Positions 1 to 6,509 are shown, numbered from the stretch's first letter. The stretch is DNA of 8,475 bases from JAVHQB01 sp049299915 (GCA_049299915.1 JBAQYG010000043.1:1-8475), one strand, 5' to 3'. The notes: a model not told the origin generated them from the sequence alone. Numbers and translations are program-made.

Positions 1-2
1 GT

Positions 3-998
3 GTTTGGTATTTCAAATGGCTAATCTTTGTTCTTTTATTTGCCATAATCTTAGCCATGATTTTTGAGCGTCCTATCAACAAACTGATTGCTCATAAATT
101 TCCTCGTATTTTTGCTACCACCCTTATTTATTTACTAATTTTGGTTCTGATAGGTGGACTTATTTATTTGACTGTACCTATTATAGTAGATAATATAAGC
201 CCATTTTCTAAATTAATAACCCAGAAGACTGTTCAAACCCAAGTCACTGATCTTATTAGTGGTAAAGCTAGCTTAACGACAGCTACCACTCCTACTACTA
301 ATTTTTTGAGTATCTTTGGGGGAGAATTGGGCGCTTGGTGGGAAAATGTTAGTCGAATCTTTAAAGCCCTAGGCAATGTGGGTGATTCTCTCGGGAAAGG
401 AATCCTTGTAGTCATGATGGCCTACTATTTGAATCTCAAAAAAGGTGGTGTAAGAAATAGTATGGCCAAATTATTACCAGAAAAACATCAAGAACTTTTT
501 AATGAATTTTGGCCAAGGGTACAATATAAAGTAGATTCTTGGTTTTATAGCCAGCTTTGGATAAGTCTGATTATTGGATTGATTGTGTTTGTCGGGCTAT
601 TACTTTTACAAGTTCCTTATTCTTATTTCTTGGGTATACTAGCAATGATTTTAGATTTTGTACCATATGTTGGGCCAGCTATATCATTAGGATTAATATT
701 GGTAGTTAGCATAAAAGAAGGTTGGCTGGTAGTAGTCTTAGCTTCAGCCCTTTTCCTCTTCGCCCAGAACTTAGAAAGTATTATCTCTCCCTATCTTAGG
801 GGTAGAATGATCAAGATGGATCCTATTATGATTATTTTAGCTTTGCTTATTGGTGGTTCTCTTGGAGGAGCTGTGGGAATGATTTTAGCTATTCCCTTAG
901 CTGCCATTGTTTCTGAAATCATTCAGGATAAAAAAATCATGCAAGTGATTCTACATAGAACGGAATATGTTCCCGTGGAGGAGGAAAAATCAATTTAG
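3..998 (+). CDS. AI-2E/PerM family membrane transporter, 5' end outside window
   Basis: Integral inner-membrane protein of the AI-2E (PerM/YdiK) family, whose members are proposed exporters or ion antiporters; the substrate cannot be told from sequence. The frame is open from base 3 with no stop, so the ATG at base 57 is almost certainly internal: the 18 codons before it encode another hydrophobic segment (FKWLIFVLLFAIILA). 331 residues are visible against roughly 340-370 for the family, so about 20-40 N-terminal residues are missing. Numbering from the Met at base 57: membrane segments at about 20-45, 113-127, 167-185, 189-218, 223-238 and 257-289; a soluble loop at about 46-110; the family-typical DFVPYVGPAIS at 200-210; and the closing GGAVGMILAIPLAAI region at 270-284. 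The C-terminal tail is acidic (VEEEK). The stop is TAG, 18 bases before metG, which suggests co-transcription. The family call is firm; the name does not prove autoinducer-2 transport. Confidence 0.9.
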   Translation, partial: VWYFKWLIFVLLFAIILAMIFERPINKLIAHKFPRIFATTLIYLLILVLIGGLIYLTVPIIVDNISPFSKLITQKTVQTQVTDLISGKASLTTATTPTTNFLSIFGGELGAWWENVSRIFKALGNVGDSLGKGILVVMMAYYLNLKKGGVRNSMAKLLPEKHQELFNEFWPRVQYKVDSWFYSQLWISLIIGLIVFVGLLLLQVPYSYFLGILAMILDFVPYVGPAISLGLILVVSIKEGWLVVVLASALFLFAQNLESIISPYLRGRMIKMDPIMIILALLIGGSLGGAVGMILAIPLAAIVSEIIQDKKIMQVILHRTEYVPVEEEKSI

Positions 999-1016
999 TT
1001 TTTAAAATTTGTAGTT

Positions 1017-2519
1017 ATGGCCCGCTACTATATCACTACCGCAATTCCTTACGTTAATGCTAAGCCCCATTTGGGGCATATTTTAGAGTTCATAGAAACA
1101 GATGTGATAGTACGCTGGCTTAAGCAGAATGGCAATGAAGTGCGTTTTCAAACTGGTAGTGATGAGAATTCTTTAAAGAATGTTTTAAGCGCTCAAAAAG
1201 CTGGGGTAGCTATAAAGGATTTTGTTGATACTAATACCAAAAACTTTAAAGATGTTTACCCTCTTTACGAAATTGCCTACGATGATTATATAAGAACCAC
1301 AGAGGATAGGCATAAAGAAGGAGTTTTAAAATTATGGCAAGCCCTGAACCCAGAAGACATATATAAAAAAAGCTATAAAGGACTTTATTGTGTTGGTTGT
1401 GAGGCTTTTTTTAAAGAAGGGGATTTAGTAAATGGCTGTTGTCCGGAGCATAAAACAAAACCAGAAATAATAGAAGAAGAGAATTATTTTTTTAGATTAT
1501 CGAAATATCAAAATCAACTTTTAGAATTAATTAGTACTGATAAAATTAAGATAATTCCTGAAAGCAGAAAGAACGAAGTTTTAGCCCTACTTAAATCGGG
1601 CTTAGAGGATATCAGTATCTCTCGAAGCCGGGAGAGGGCTGGTGGCTGGGGGATAGAAGTACCAGGAGATCCTTCTCAAATTATTTACGTTTGGATAGAT
1701 GCACTTGCTAATTATATTACAGCTTTGAATTATGGAGGTGATGGGCTAGACTTTAAAAAATGGTGGCAGGAGAGCAATGAAATTTGGCATATTATAGGGA
1801 AAGGTATTTCTCGTTTTCATGCAGTTTATTGGCCAGCCATTCTTCTATCTGCTGGTATAAAAACACCCGACCATATTTTTGTACATGGTTATTTAACTAC
1901 TGAAGGAGAGAAAATTTCTAAGAGCTTAGGTAATGTTATTGATCCCGTGGAAGCAGCTAGAGAGTACGGAGTAGAACCACTTAGGTATTTTTTGACCCAC
2001 GAGATTTCTGCTTATGATGATGGTGATTTTTCTACCAAACGTTTTTGGGAAAGATATAATTCTGACTTAGCTGGAGGTATTGGTAATCTTTTAAGTAGGG
2101 TGACTACTTTGGGAGAACTTTTGGGGAAATCAATAAATCTTGTTAAAACCGAAGAAGTCATCAAGACTTTAGCTAAAGAGAATATTGAAAGATTCTCAAA
2201 TTCAATGAAATTTGCCCACTTTAATGAAGCCCTGGATATTTTGTGGGAACTAGTAAGATTTTCTGATAAATATATTGCTGATCATAAAGTTTGGGAAACG
2301 ATTAACGTAGACCAAGAAAAAGCAGAAATAGAACTAGCTAATTTAGTATATGTTTTGGCTCATATAGGCTGGAATCTTAAACCTTTTATGCCAGAAACAG
2401 GAGTAAAGATACTGAAGAGTTTAAATATAGAAGACACGAACGTAGATTTCTTAGAAAATCTTACTAATAGAACAGTTGTTCTTAAAAAAGCAGAAGGATT
2501 ATTTCCAAGACACGCGTAA
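1017..2519 (+). CDS. metG: Methionyl-tRNA synthetase
   Basis: Cytoplasmic class I aminoacyl-tRNA synthetase charging tRNA-Met with methionine, using ATP. The 500 residues hold the full catalytic core and anticodon-binding helical domain, without the C-terminal Trbp111/EMAP-like dimerisation domain of longer (~650 aa) forms. Visible motifs: AIPYVNAKPHLGH with the HIGH-equivalent HLGH at 18-21; TGSDENS at 47-52; a zinc knuckle with C125/C128 and C142/H145; VWIDALANY at 225-233; GKGISRFHAVYWPA at 261-274; and the KMSKS-equivalent KISKS at 299-303 followed by LGNVIDP. The helical anticodon-binding domain is about 345-500 and includes the usual LKPFMPET (455-461). Signature variations are DEN-S where many have DEHG, GKG for GKD, and KISKS for KMSKS. 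The start fits because MARYYITTAIPYVN begins right at the first beta strand. There is no ribosome-binding site before it. It sits 18 bases after the transporter and 29 before tatD, probably in one operon. Confidence 0.97.
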   Translation: MARYYITTAIPYVNAKPHLGHILEFIETDVIVRWLKQNGNEVRFQTGSDENSLKNVLSAQKAGVAIKDFVDTNTKNFKDVYPLYEIAYDDYIRTTEDRHKEGVLKLWQALNPEDIYKKSYKGLYCVGCEAFFKEGDLVNGCCPEHKTKPEIIEEENYFFRLSKYQNQLLELISTDKIKIIPESRKNEVLALLKSGLEDISISRSRERAGGWGIEVPGDPSQIIYVWIDALANYITALNYGGDGLDFKKWWQESNEIWHIIGKGISRFHAVYWPAILLSAGIKTPDHIFVHGYLTTEGEKISKSLGNVIDPVEAAREYGVEPLRYFLTHEISAYDDGDFSTKRFWERYNSDLAGGIGNLLSRVTTLGELLGKSINLVKTEEVIKTLAKENIERFSNSMKFAHFNEALDILWELVRFSDKYIADHKVWETINVDQEKAEIELANLVYVLAHIGWNLKPFMPETGVKILKSLNIEDTNVDFLENLTNRTVVLKKAEGLFPRHA

Positions 2520-2533
2520 ATAAATCTAGTCTT

Positions 2534-2545
2534 TAAAATTATAAT
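2534..2545 (+). promoter_or_regulatory. Possible -10 box before tatD (TAAAATTATAAT)
   Basis: TATAAT at 2540-2545, inside TAAAATTATAAT, lies only 3 bases before the tatD ATG. The same 12-base pattern recurs before other genes in the window. Transcription from it would start at about 2549-2552, giving a leaderless message if at the A of the ATG. No convincing -35 box is seen, and tatD could equally be read through from metG. Confidence 0.3.
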
Positions 2546-2548
2546 CCA

Positions 2549-3352
2549 ATGTCTCTCTTTGATTCCCATTGTCATTTAACAGATAAAAAATTCGATGTTG
2601 ATAAAGAAGACATAATAAAAGAAGCCGAGAAAAACGGTCTCTTTATGATTACTATTGGTGCTAGTTATGAAGAATCTGTTAAAGCGATAGAACTAGCTAA
2701 TAAATATCCAAAGAACATTTGGGCTACAGTTGGGGTCCATCCAGAATATGCTAGGGATGTTCCAGAAAATATATCAGAATTATTGAATAATCTTATCCAG
2801 AATAAAAAAGTAGTGGCCATAGGGGAAGGGGGGTTGGATTATGCCCAGATTTTAACGTTAGAAGACGGAAAAGAAATAATAGAAAAACAGAAGAAACTTT
2901 TCCAAATACAATTAGATTTAGCACTTAAATATGATTTACCCATTATAATGCATCTTCGTAATAAAAACGGAGAAGGGAACGGATGCGACGCTTATAAAGA
3001 TGCTTTAAATATATTAGATGAATTTCCTAAAATGCCGAGGGGGGTAGTTCATTTTTTCCAAGGGAATTTAGAACAGGCTCAAGAATTTTTAAAAAGAGGT
3101 TTTTCTTTAGGCTTTGATGGCTATATCACCTTCGATTCACATTACGACAATATTATAAAAGAAATTCCTTTAGATAGAATTCTTATAGAGACGGATTCAC
3201 CCTATGTAGCACCTGTACCTTTCAGAGGAAAAAGAAACGAACCTAAATTCGTAGAATATGTGGCAGAGAAAATAGTTAAAATAGGACAACTTAATCTTGA
3301 AGAGGTTAAGGATACTACTTTTAAAAACATTAAAACATTGTTTAGAATTTAG
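2549..3352 (+). CDS. tatD: TatD family metal-dependent hydrolase (DNase)
   Basis: Cytoplasmic TIM-barrel hydrolase of the TatD family. Characterised members are metal-dependent 3'-5' exonucleases or DNases linked to DNA quality control, and some act as D-aminoacyl-tRNA deacylases. The 267 residues match the family's usual 255-270. Metal ligands in order: H7 and H9 in DSHCHL (5-10), E93 in GEGGLDY (92-98), H135 in PIIMHLR (131-137), H168 in GVVHFFQG (165-172) and D216 in ETDSPYV (214-220). The family's closing segment PFRGKRNEP lies at 224-232. HFFQG replaces the common HCFSG, and a short loop at 138-147 (KNGEGNGCD) follows the fourth ligand. All catalytic positions are present, so it should be active. 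The ATG gives the conserved N-terminus MSLFDSHCHL, so the start is secure although no Shine-Dalgarno sequence precedes it. It lies 29 bases after metG, an association seen in other bacteria. The stop is TAG. Confidence 0.95.
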   Translation: MSLFDSHCHLTDKKFDVDKEDIIKEAEKNGLFMITIGASYEESVKAIELANKYPKNIWATVGVHPEYARDVPENISELLNNLIQNKKVVAIGEGGLDYAQILTLEDGKEIIEKQKKLFQIQLDLALKYDLPIIMHLRNKNGEGNGCDAYKDALNILDEFPKMPRGVVHFFQGNLEQAQEFLKRGFSLGFDGYITFDSHYDNIIKEIPLDRILIETDSPYVAPVPFRGKRNEPKFVEYVAEKIVKIGQLNLEEVKDTTFKNIKTLFRI

Positions 3353-3400
3353 CGATTAGCTAATATATAAAAGAAATGGCTGCACTTCCATTGAATTTTT

Positions 3401-3414
3401 TAAAATGATATACT
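3401..3414 (+). promoter_or_regulatory. Extended -10 promoter candidate for the surface-protein gene
   Basis: TGATATACT at 3406-3414 fits an extended -10 element (TGnTATAnT) and lies within TAAAATGATATACT, a relative of the TAAAATTATAAT box before other genes. Transcription would begin near 3421, giving a leader of about 47-68 bases depending on the start codon. The -35 region is weak (TTCCAT at 3386-3391, 17 bases upstream), as is usual with extended -10 promoters. The gap after tatD and the terminator after the gene suggest a single-gene unit. Downstream, a small dyad GAACT-A-AGTTC (3451-3461) could be an operator, but it is short. Confidence 0.45.
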
Positions 3415-3467
3415 TAATGCAAGAATATAAAACCTAGTTTATTAGTCAACGAACTAAGTTCTAAATT

Positions 3468-4943
3468 ATGTATTTAAACTTATTTTTTATGAAAAATTTA
3501 CATAAAAATTTATCCAAGCAACCATTTTTTTGGACAAGCATATGCAGTCTCTTGGCAATGGGAATTCTTGTCGGCCTTTATTCTTATGCATGGATATCTC
3601 CTACAGCTAATCCTAATTCTAATGCAGGATCAGCTATTAATTTCAGTGGAGGTAATGTCGGTATAGGAACAATCTCACCAAATTCTAAACTTGATGTAAC
3701 TGGAAGTGTTGGTATTAGGGCTGGTAACGGATTACGCTTGTATAATCCAGCCGATACTGATTACGCAACCATATCACTGAACGGAATAAACGTTGTACAG
3801 GCAAATTACCCATGGAATTTTTCTGGTACAGGAGATCATACAATAACTGGTAGTGTTGGTATAGGGATAGCCGATCCAGTTGAAAAATTAGAAGTGGAGG
3901 GAAATATAAAAATGACGGGAACGGGTAACGGGATTACATTTCCTGACGGTACCAAACTAATAACTGCGGTTGGAAGTGAAACAACTGGCTACATGATTAC
4001 AACTGTTCCAGGCGCAGTGGTAGCAACTGGTGCTAAAAGTGCAACCGGGACCATACTTATTTCACCTCTTTATATTCCCTTTACAGTCAATGTAAATTCT
4101 ATGTTATTGTGGGTTACAACAACTTTGGGGGCCAATGGAGATGTTGGTGTGTATAACTCTGAAGGTAGCTTAATTTTAAATGGTGGTGGTGGTTCTCTTA
4201 CTACGGCAACGGGTTTAAAATCTATTGCACCAATTCAAACAGGAAATAGTAGAACATTATCTTCTGGTCAATATTATGTTGCCATAACTTGGAATTCTAT
4301 AACTGGGGCAATAGGTGGTGCTAATATAGGTGCGTCGGGATATATTCCACGTAGCGGATCTATAACTGGTGGAGGATCAGTTTTACCATCTTCGATAAGT
4401 TTAAGTGGTATTGCAACTACAACTTATTTGTATGCAGTCACGTTAAGCGGTGATGATAGAAAAGAAAACGGCGCTATTTGTACCAATGGTTCCAATTGTC
4501 TAAGTACTTATTGTTATATTGATAATGACAATGACAGGTATACTGGCAGTAGCGGTACGGCATATTGCAGAGCGAATGCTAGTTTAGGTTCAGATTGTTA
4601 CGATACTAGTGCAAGCGTAAATCCAGGAGTCACTAATTATTATACTACCAATCGAGGGGATGGAAGTTTTGATTATAATTGTAGTGGCACTGAAGAGAAA
4701 AGATATAATTGCATTAGTACCGTTTCGGGATGTGGCGGCTCCATTACTGGTATAACGGGATGGGCTACAAGTATTCCAGCGTGTGGTGCTACGGGTAATT
4801 TAAGTTGGTGGACAAATATTGTCAGTGGAACATGCTGCGGACAAAGTACTAATGAATTTGTAGGTAGTCCTTGTACATCTAACCCTGGTGGAAGTTGTCC
4901 TAGCTATGGAATCTATACTAATACTGCACAGGCATGTAGATAA
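3468..4943 (+). CDS. Membrane-anchored surface protein with phage-tail-like repeats and Cys-rich C-terminus
   Basis: I do not recognise a named family for the whole protein; it looks like an exported, N-terminally anchored surface protein. In order: a short basic N-terminus; one hydrophobic helix at about 21-43, an anchor or uncleaved signal; two copies of the phage-tail/endosialidase-type motif (NVGIGTISPNSKLDVTG at 63-79 and SVGIGIADPVEKLEVEG at 129-145); a Gly/Thr/Ser-rich beta region (about 196-325) whose GDVGVYNSEGSLIL and SSGQYYVAI segments recall jelly-roll modules of phage receptor-binding proteins; then a region with 14 cysteines (338-490). Within the last, DNDNDRY, DCYDTSASVNPG and DGSFDYNCSG resemble MopE-type metal-binding repeats in degenerate form. 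The even cysteine count suggests disulfides outside the cell. M8 (base 3489) gives the more typical signal-anchor start MKNLHKNLSK and may be the true start; neither ATG has a Shine-Dalgarno sequence. The gene appears monocistronic. Adhesion is an inference only. Confidence 0.8.
   Translation: MYLNLFFMKNLHKNLSKQPFFWTSICSLLAMGILVGLYSYAWISPTANPNSNAGSAINFSGGNVGIGTISPNSKLDVTGSVGIRAGNGLRLYNPADTDYATISLNGINVVQANYPWNFSGTGDHTITGSVGIGIADPVEKLEVEGNIKMTGTGNGITFPDGTKLITAVGSETTGYMITTVPGAVVATGAKSATGTILISPLYIPFTVNVNSMLLWVTTTLGANGDVGVYNSEGSLILNGGGGSLTTATGLKSIAPIQTGNSRTLSSGQYYVAITWNSITGAIGGANIGASGYIPRSGSITGGGSVLPSSISLSGIATTTYLYAVTLSGDDRKENGAICTNGSNCLSTYCYIDNDNDRYTGSSGTAYCRANASLGSDCYDTSASVNPGVTNYYTTNRGDGSFDYNCSGTEEKRYNCISTVSGCGGSITGITGWATSIPACGATGNLSWWTNIVSGTCCGQSTNEFVGSPCTSNPGGSCPSYGIYTNTAQACR
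3651..3908 (+). repeat. Two-copy tail-fibre-like motif within the surface-protein gene
   Basis: Two protein-level repeats, VGIG-x(4)-P-x(2)-KL-(D/E)-V-x-G, lie at residues 64-79 and 130-145 of the surface protein. A partial third copy (TGSVGIRAGNGLRL) follows the first from residue 78. DNA identity between copies is limited mainly to the TGGTAGTGTTGGTATAGG-like stretch. This motif is common in phage tail proteins and in envelope proteins of uncultured bacteria, where it normally precedes trimeric beta structure. Confidence 0.65.
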
Positions 4944-4958
4944 TATAAATAGTCATAT

Positions 4959-4996
4959 AATCAGCCCAAAAAAATACTTTTTGGGCTGATTTTTAT
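4959..4996 (+). terminator. Intrinsic terminator after the surface-protein gene
   Basis: Perfect 13-base-pair hairpin with ATCAGCCCAAAAA at 4960-4972 and its complement at 4978-4990; a further A-T pair (4959/4991) makes 14. The loop is AATAC and the stem is followed by TTTTAT on the + strand. It begins 15 bases after the TAA stop. The A-run and T-run flanks mean it could also work on the opposite strand, but no minus-strand gene ends here. Confidence 0.92.
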
Positions 4997-5133
4997 TAAC
5001 TTAAAGCCAATTCTTATATATATTTTAAAACTATGTTTTATATTATAGCAATTATAAATATGGTATTAGAAAAATTGATATAACGATCCCAAATCTTTTA
5101 CTCTCCGTCCTTGCCAAGTGGTTTTTTTAGGGG
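4997..5133. other. Spacer without a gene; contains a higher-GC patch
   Basis: This part of the 308-base gap between the surface-protein gene and pilC carries no convincing gene or RNA. Most of it is very AT-rich, but 5084-5121 is about 50% GC (19 of 38 bases by my count) and is followed by seven T's (5122-5128) without a good hairpin. Short frames cross it on both strands, none with a credible start. It could be a remnant of a lost gene or part of an unrecognised small RNA; I cannot tell which. Confidence 0.4.
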
Positions 5134-5145
5134 TAAAATTATAAT
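5134..5145 (+). promoter_or_regulatory. -10 promoter candidate upstream of pilC (TAAAATTATAAT)
   Basis: TATAAT at 5140-5145, within the recurring TAAAATTATAAT pattern, is the best -10 box in this gap. Transcription would begin near 5152, at the start of the AAGTT repeat array, giving a leader of about 100 bases before the pilC ATG. The nearest -35-like hexamer is TTGCCA at 5111-5116, but its 23-base spacing is too long for a standard promoter. A weaker alternative, TATAAC at 5237-5242, lies 9 bases before the ATG. Confidence 0.45.
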
Positions 5146-5147
5146 AT

Positions 5148-5244
5148 AAGTTTATTAAGTTATAAAGTTTGTAAAGTTATGGAATAAAGACATATTAGAA
5201 ATTATACTTAATAAACTTGAGAAACTTTGTGAACTTTATAACTT
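5148..5244. repeat. Two opposed arrays of AAGTT repeats in the pilC leader
   Basis: On the + strand AAGTT begins at 5148, 5157, 5165 and 5174, spaced 9, 8 and 9 bases; this amounts to two tandem 17-base repeats (5148-5164 and 5165-5181, 14 of 17 identical). Its reverse complement AACTT begins at 5214, 5223, 5232 and 5240 (spacing 9, 9, 8), with a degenerate TACTT at 5205. About 26 bases separate the arrays. This creates two long inverted repeats: 5148-5160 with 5206-5218 (13 of 13) and 5157-5178 with 5223-5244 (19 of 22). The pairings interleave and share bases 5157-5160, so as RNA they would compete. The array ends 7 bases before the pilC ATG. It could be an operator with iterated sites or an RNA switch. 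Confidence 0.75.
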
Positions 5245-5251
5245 CTGCGTT

Positions 5252-6460
5252 ATGCTCTTTCATTACAAAGCAGTAGATAATCAAAAACGAATAAAAGAGG
5301 GTGATTTTGAAGCGGTTGATAGCGCTACTGTTTTGGGGTACATAGCTTCTCAAGGATTGGTACCTATTACTATAAAACAAGTTAAAAAAAAGAAGGGTTT
5401 CAATTTTAGTATAGGGAAAGAAAGCATTACCCTTAAGGATAAAGTGTTTCTTATAAAATACCTATCCTTAATGTTACAAGTGGGTACAGATTTATTTAAG
5501 GCCATAGATATTTTGATTACTGATTCTGTAGAGGGGCCAGTGAGACGTTTCCTCTTAGAGATCAGGAATAATTTGGAAAAGGGAAAGCCATTTTATACAA
5601 GTTTTGAAGCTCATCCAGAATATTTTAGTTTAGTAGTAACAAACTTAATTAAAGCAGGAGAATCATCTGGACAATTGAGTCAAGTTTTGGCAAAAATTTC
5701 AATTGATTTAGAGGCAGAATCTGAATTGACTTCTAAAATCAAATCATCAATGACCTATCCTATTATTCTTATAGTAGGAGCTACGGCAGTTACGATTTTT
5801 ATGATTATGTTTATTTTACCGAAAATAGGAACTGTTTTCACAAGTACCACTGCCAAAATTCCTACTTATACTAAAATTGTTTTGGGTATTTCCGGACTAT
5901 TGAATAAATATGCATTAATTTTCATACCCTTGTTCATTATTGTTCCCATGGGAGCATTTTTCTATTTATCCAAAACTATTAAAGGGAAAAAGGCTTTTGG
6001 TAATTTTTTAAATAAAATTCCTGTTGCTCGTCATTTACAAGAAAATTTAGCCATGCAAAGATTCACTTCTGTCCTTGCGAGCTTAATTAAGTCAGGAATG
6101 CCAATTATTCGAGCCCTAGAAATTACTGCTCAGGCTACTGGGTACGAGAAATACACCAACGCCCTAATGAATATAAGTAAAAATGTGGGCACCAAGGGAT
6201 TGTCTATAGGAGAAGCTTTTAAGCAAGAAGGGGTTTTTGGTGGAGTTTTATCTAATCTGATTGCCGTAGGAGAAAAGGCTGGACACACAGGAGATATTTT
6301 AGAAACTTTATCTAATTTTTATAAGAGTGAGGCTGAATCATCTTTAAAAATGTTGGTGTCATTTATAGAACCAGTACTTTTAGTTTTTATAGGTGCAATC
6401 GTCGGAGGCCTTGCTCTAACAATGATAGTACCAATGTACCAATTAGTAGGACAGTTCTAA
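5252..6460 (+). CDS. pilC: Type IV pilus / type II secretion platform protein (PilC/GspF family)
   Basis: Polytopic inner-membrane platform protein of type IV pilus or type II secretion machines. It couples the cytoplasmic assembly ATPase (PilB/GspE type) to insertion or removal of pilin subunits. The 402 residues match the usual ~400. The N-terminal region MLFHYKAVDNQKRIKEG...GLVPITI (1-41) is the standard PilC start, which fixes the ATG. Two T2SSF repeats follow, at about 64-190 and 266-394, each with the family helix motif: AGESSGQLSQVLAKIS (135-150) and VGEKAGHTGDILETLS (339-354). Membrane segments lie at about 169-190, 219-239 and 371-394, and the protein ends PMYQLVGQF as usual for the family. 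No ATPase, PilT, PilM-O or prepilin peptidase gene is in the window. The next gene, 49 bases on, encodes a prepilin. No Shine-Dalgarno sequence is present; the leader carries AAGTT repeats that may control expression. PilC versus GspF cannot be settled, but pili are the commoner role. Confidence 0.94.
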   Translation: MLFHYKAVDNQKRIKEGDFEAVDSATVLGYIASQGLVPITIKQVKKKKGFNFSIGKESITLKDKVFLIKYLSLMLQVGTDLFKAIDILITDSVEGPVRRFLLEIRNNLEKGKPFYTSFEAHPEYFSLVVTNLIKAGESSGQLSQVLAKISIDLEAESELTSKIKSSMTYPIILIVGATAVTIFMIMFILPKIGTVFTSTTAKIPTYTKIVLGISGLLNKYALIFIPLFIIVPMGAFFYLSKTIKGKKAFGNFLNKIPVARHLQENLAMQRFTSVLASLIKSGMPIIRALEITAQATGYEKYTNALMNISKNVGTKGLSIGEAFKQEGVFGGVLSNLIAVGEKAGHTGDILETLSNFYKSEAESSLKMLVSFIEPVLLVFIGAIVGGLALTMIVPMYQLVGQF

Positions 6461-6485
6461 ATTTAATATTAGCAATTAGATCTCT

Positions 6486-6499
6486 TAAAATTATACAAT
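6486..6499 (+). promoter_or_regulatory. Possible -10 box before the prepilin gene (TAAAATTATACAAT)
   Basis: TAAAATTATACAAT resembles the TAAAATTATAAT box seen before tatD and pilC. With TACAAT (6494-6499) as -10, transcription would begin near 6506, only about 4 bases before the ATG at 6510. No -35 box is evident and no terminator separates pilC from this gene, so read-through from pilC is equally possible. Confidence 0.3.
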
Positions 6500-6509
6500 A
6501 AATAACTTT

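Noticed and set aside
233..415. Minus-strand open frame of 60 codons
   Set aside because: It lies inside the AI-2E family gene in antisense; its protein is unlike any family and has no supporting start signal.
57..998. ATG at base 57 as the true start of the transporter
   Set aside because: The frame is open to the left edge, and the codons before base 57 encode a hydrophobic segment expected in this family.
2360..2575. Minus-strand open frame of 71 codons
   Set aside because: It overlaps the 3' end of metG and the start of tatD, both well supported by conserved residues.
3355..3364. Perfect palindrome ATTAGCTAAT just after tatD as a terminator
   Set aside because: Only five base pairs with no loop and no T-run; too short to be a terminator and likely by chance in AT-rich DNA.
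5066..5176. Minus-strand frame ending in TTWQGRRVKDLGSLYQFF
   Set aside because: The ending looks protein-like, but the frame has only about 36 codons between stops, no start codon, and a low-complexity first half. At most a gene remnant.
5195..5380. Minus-strand open frame of 61 codons
   Set aside because: It overlaps the conserved N-terminus of pilC, and its composition is that of translated AT-rich spacer.
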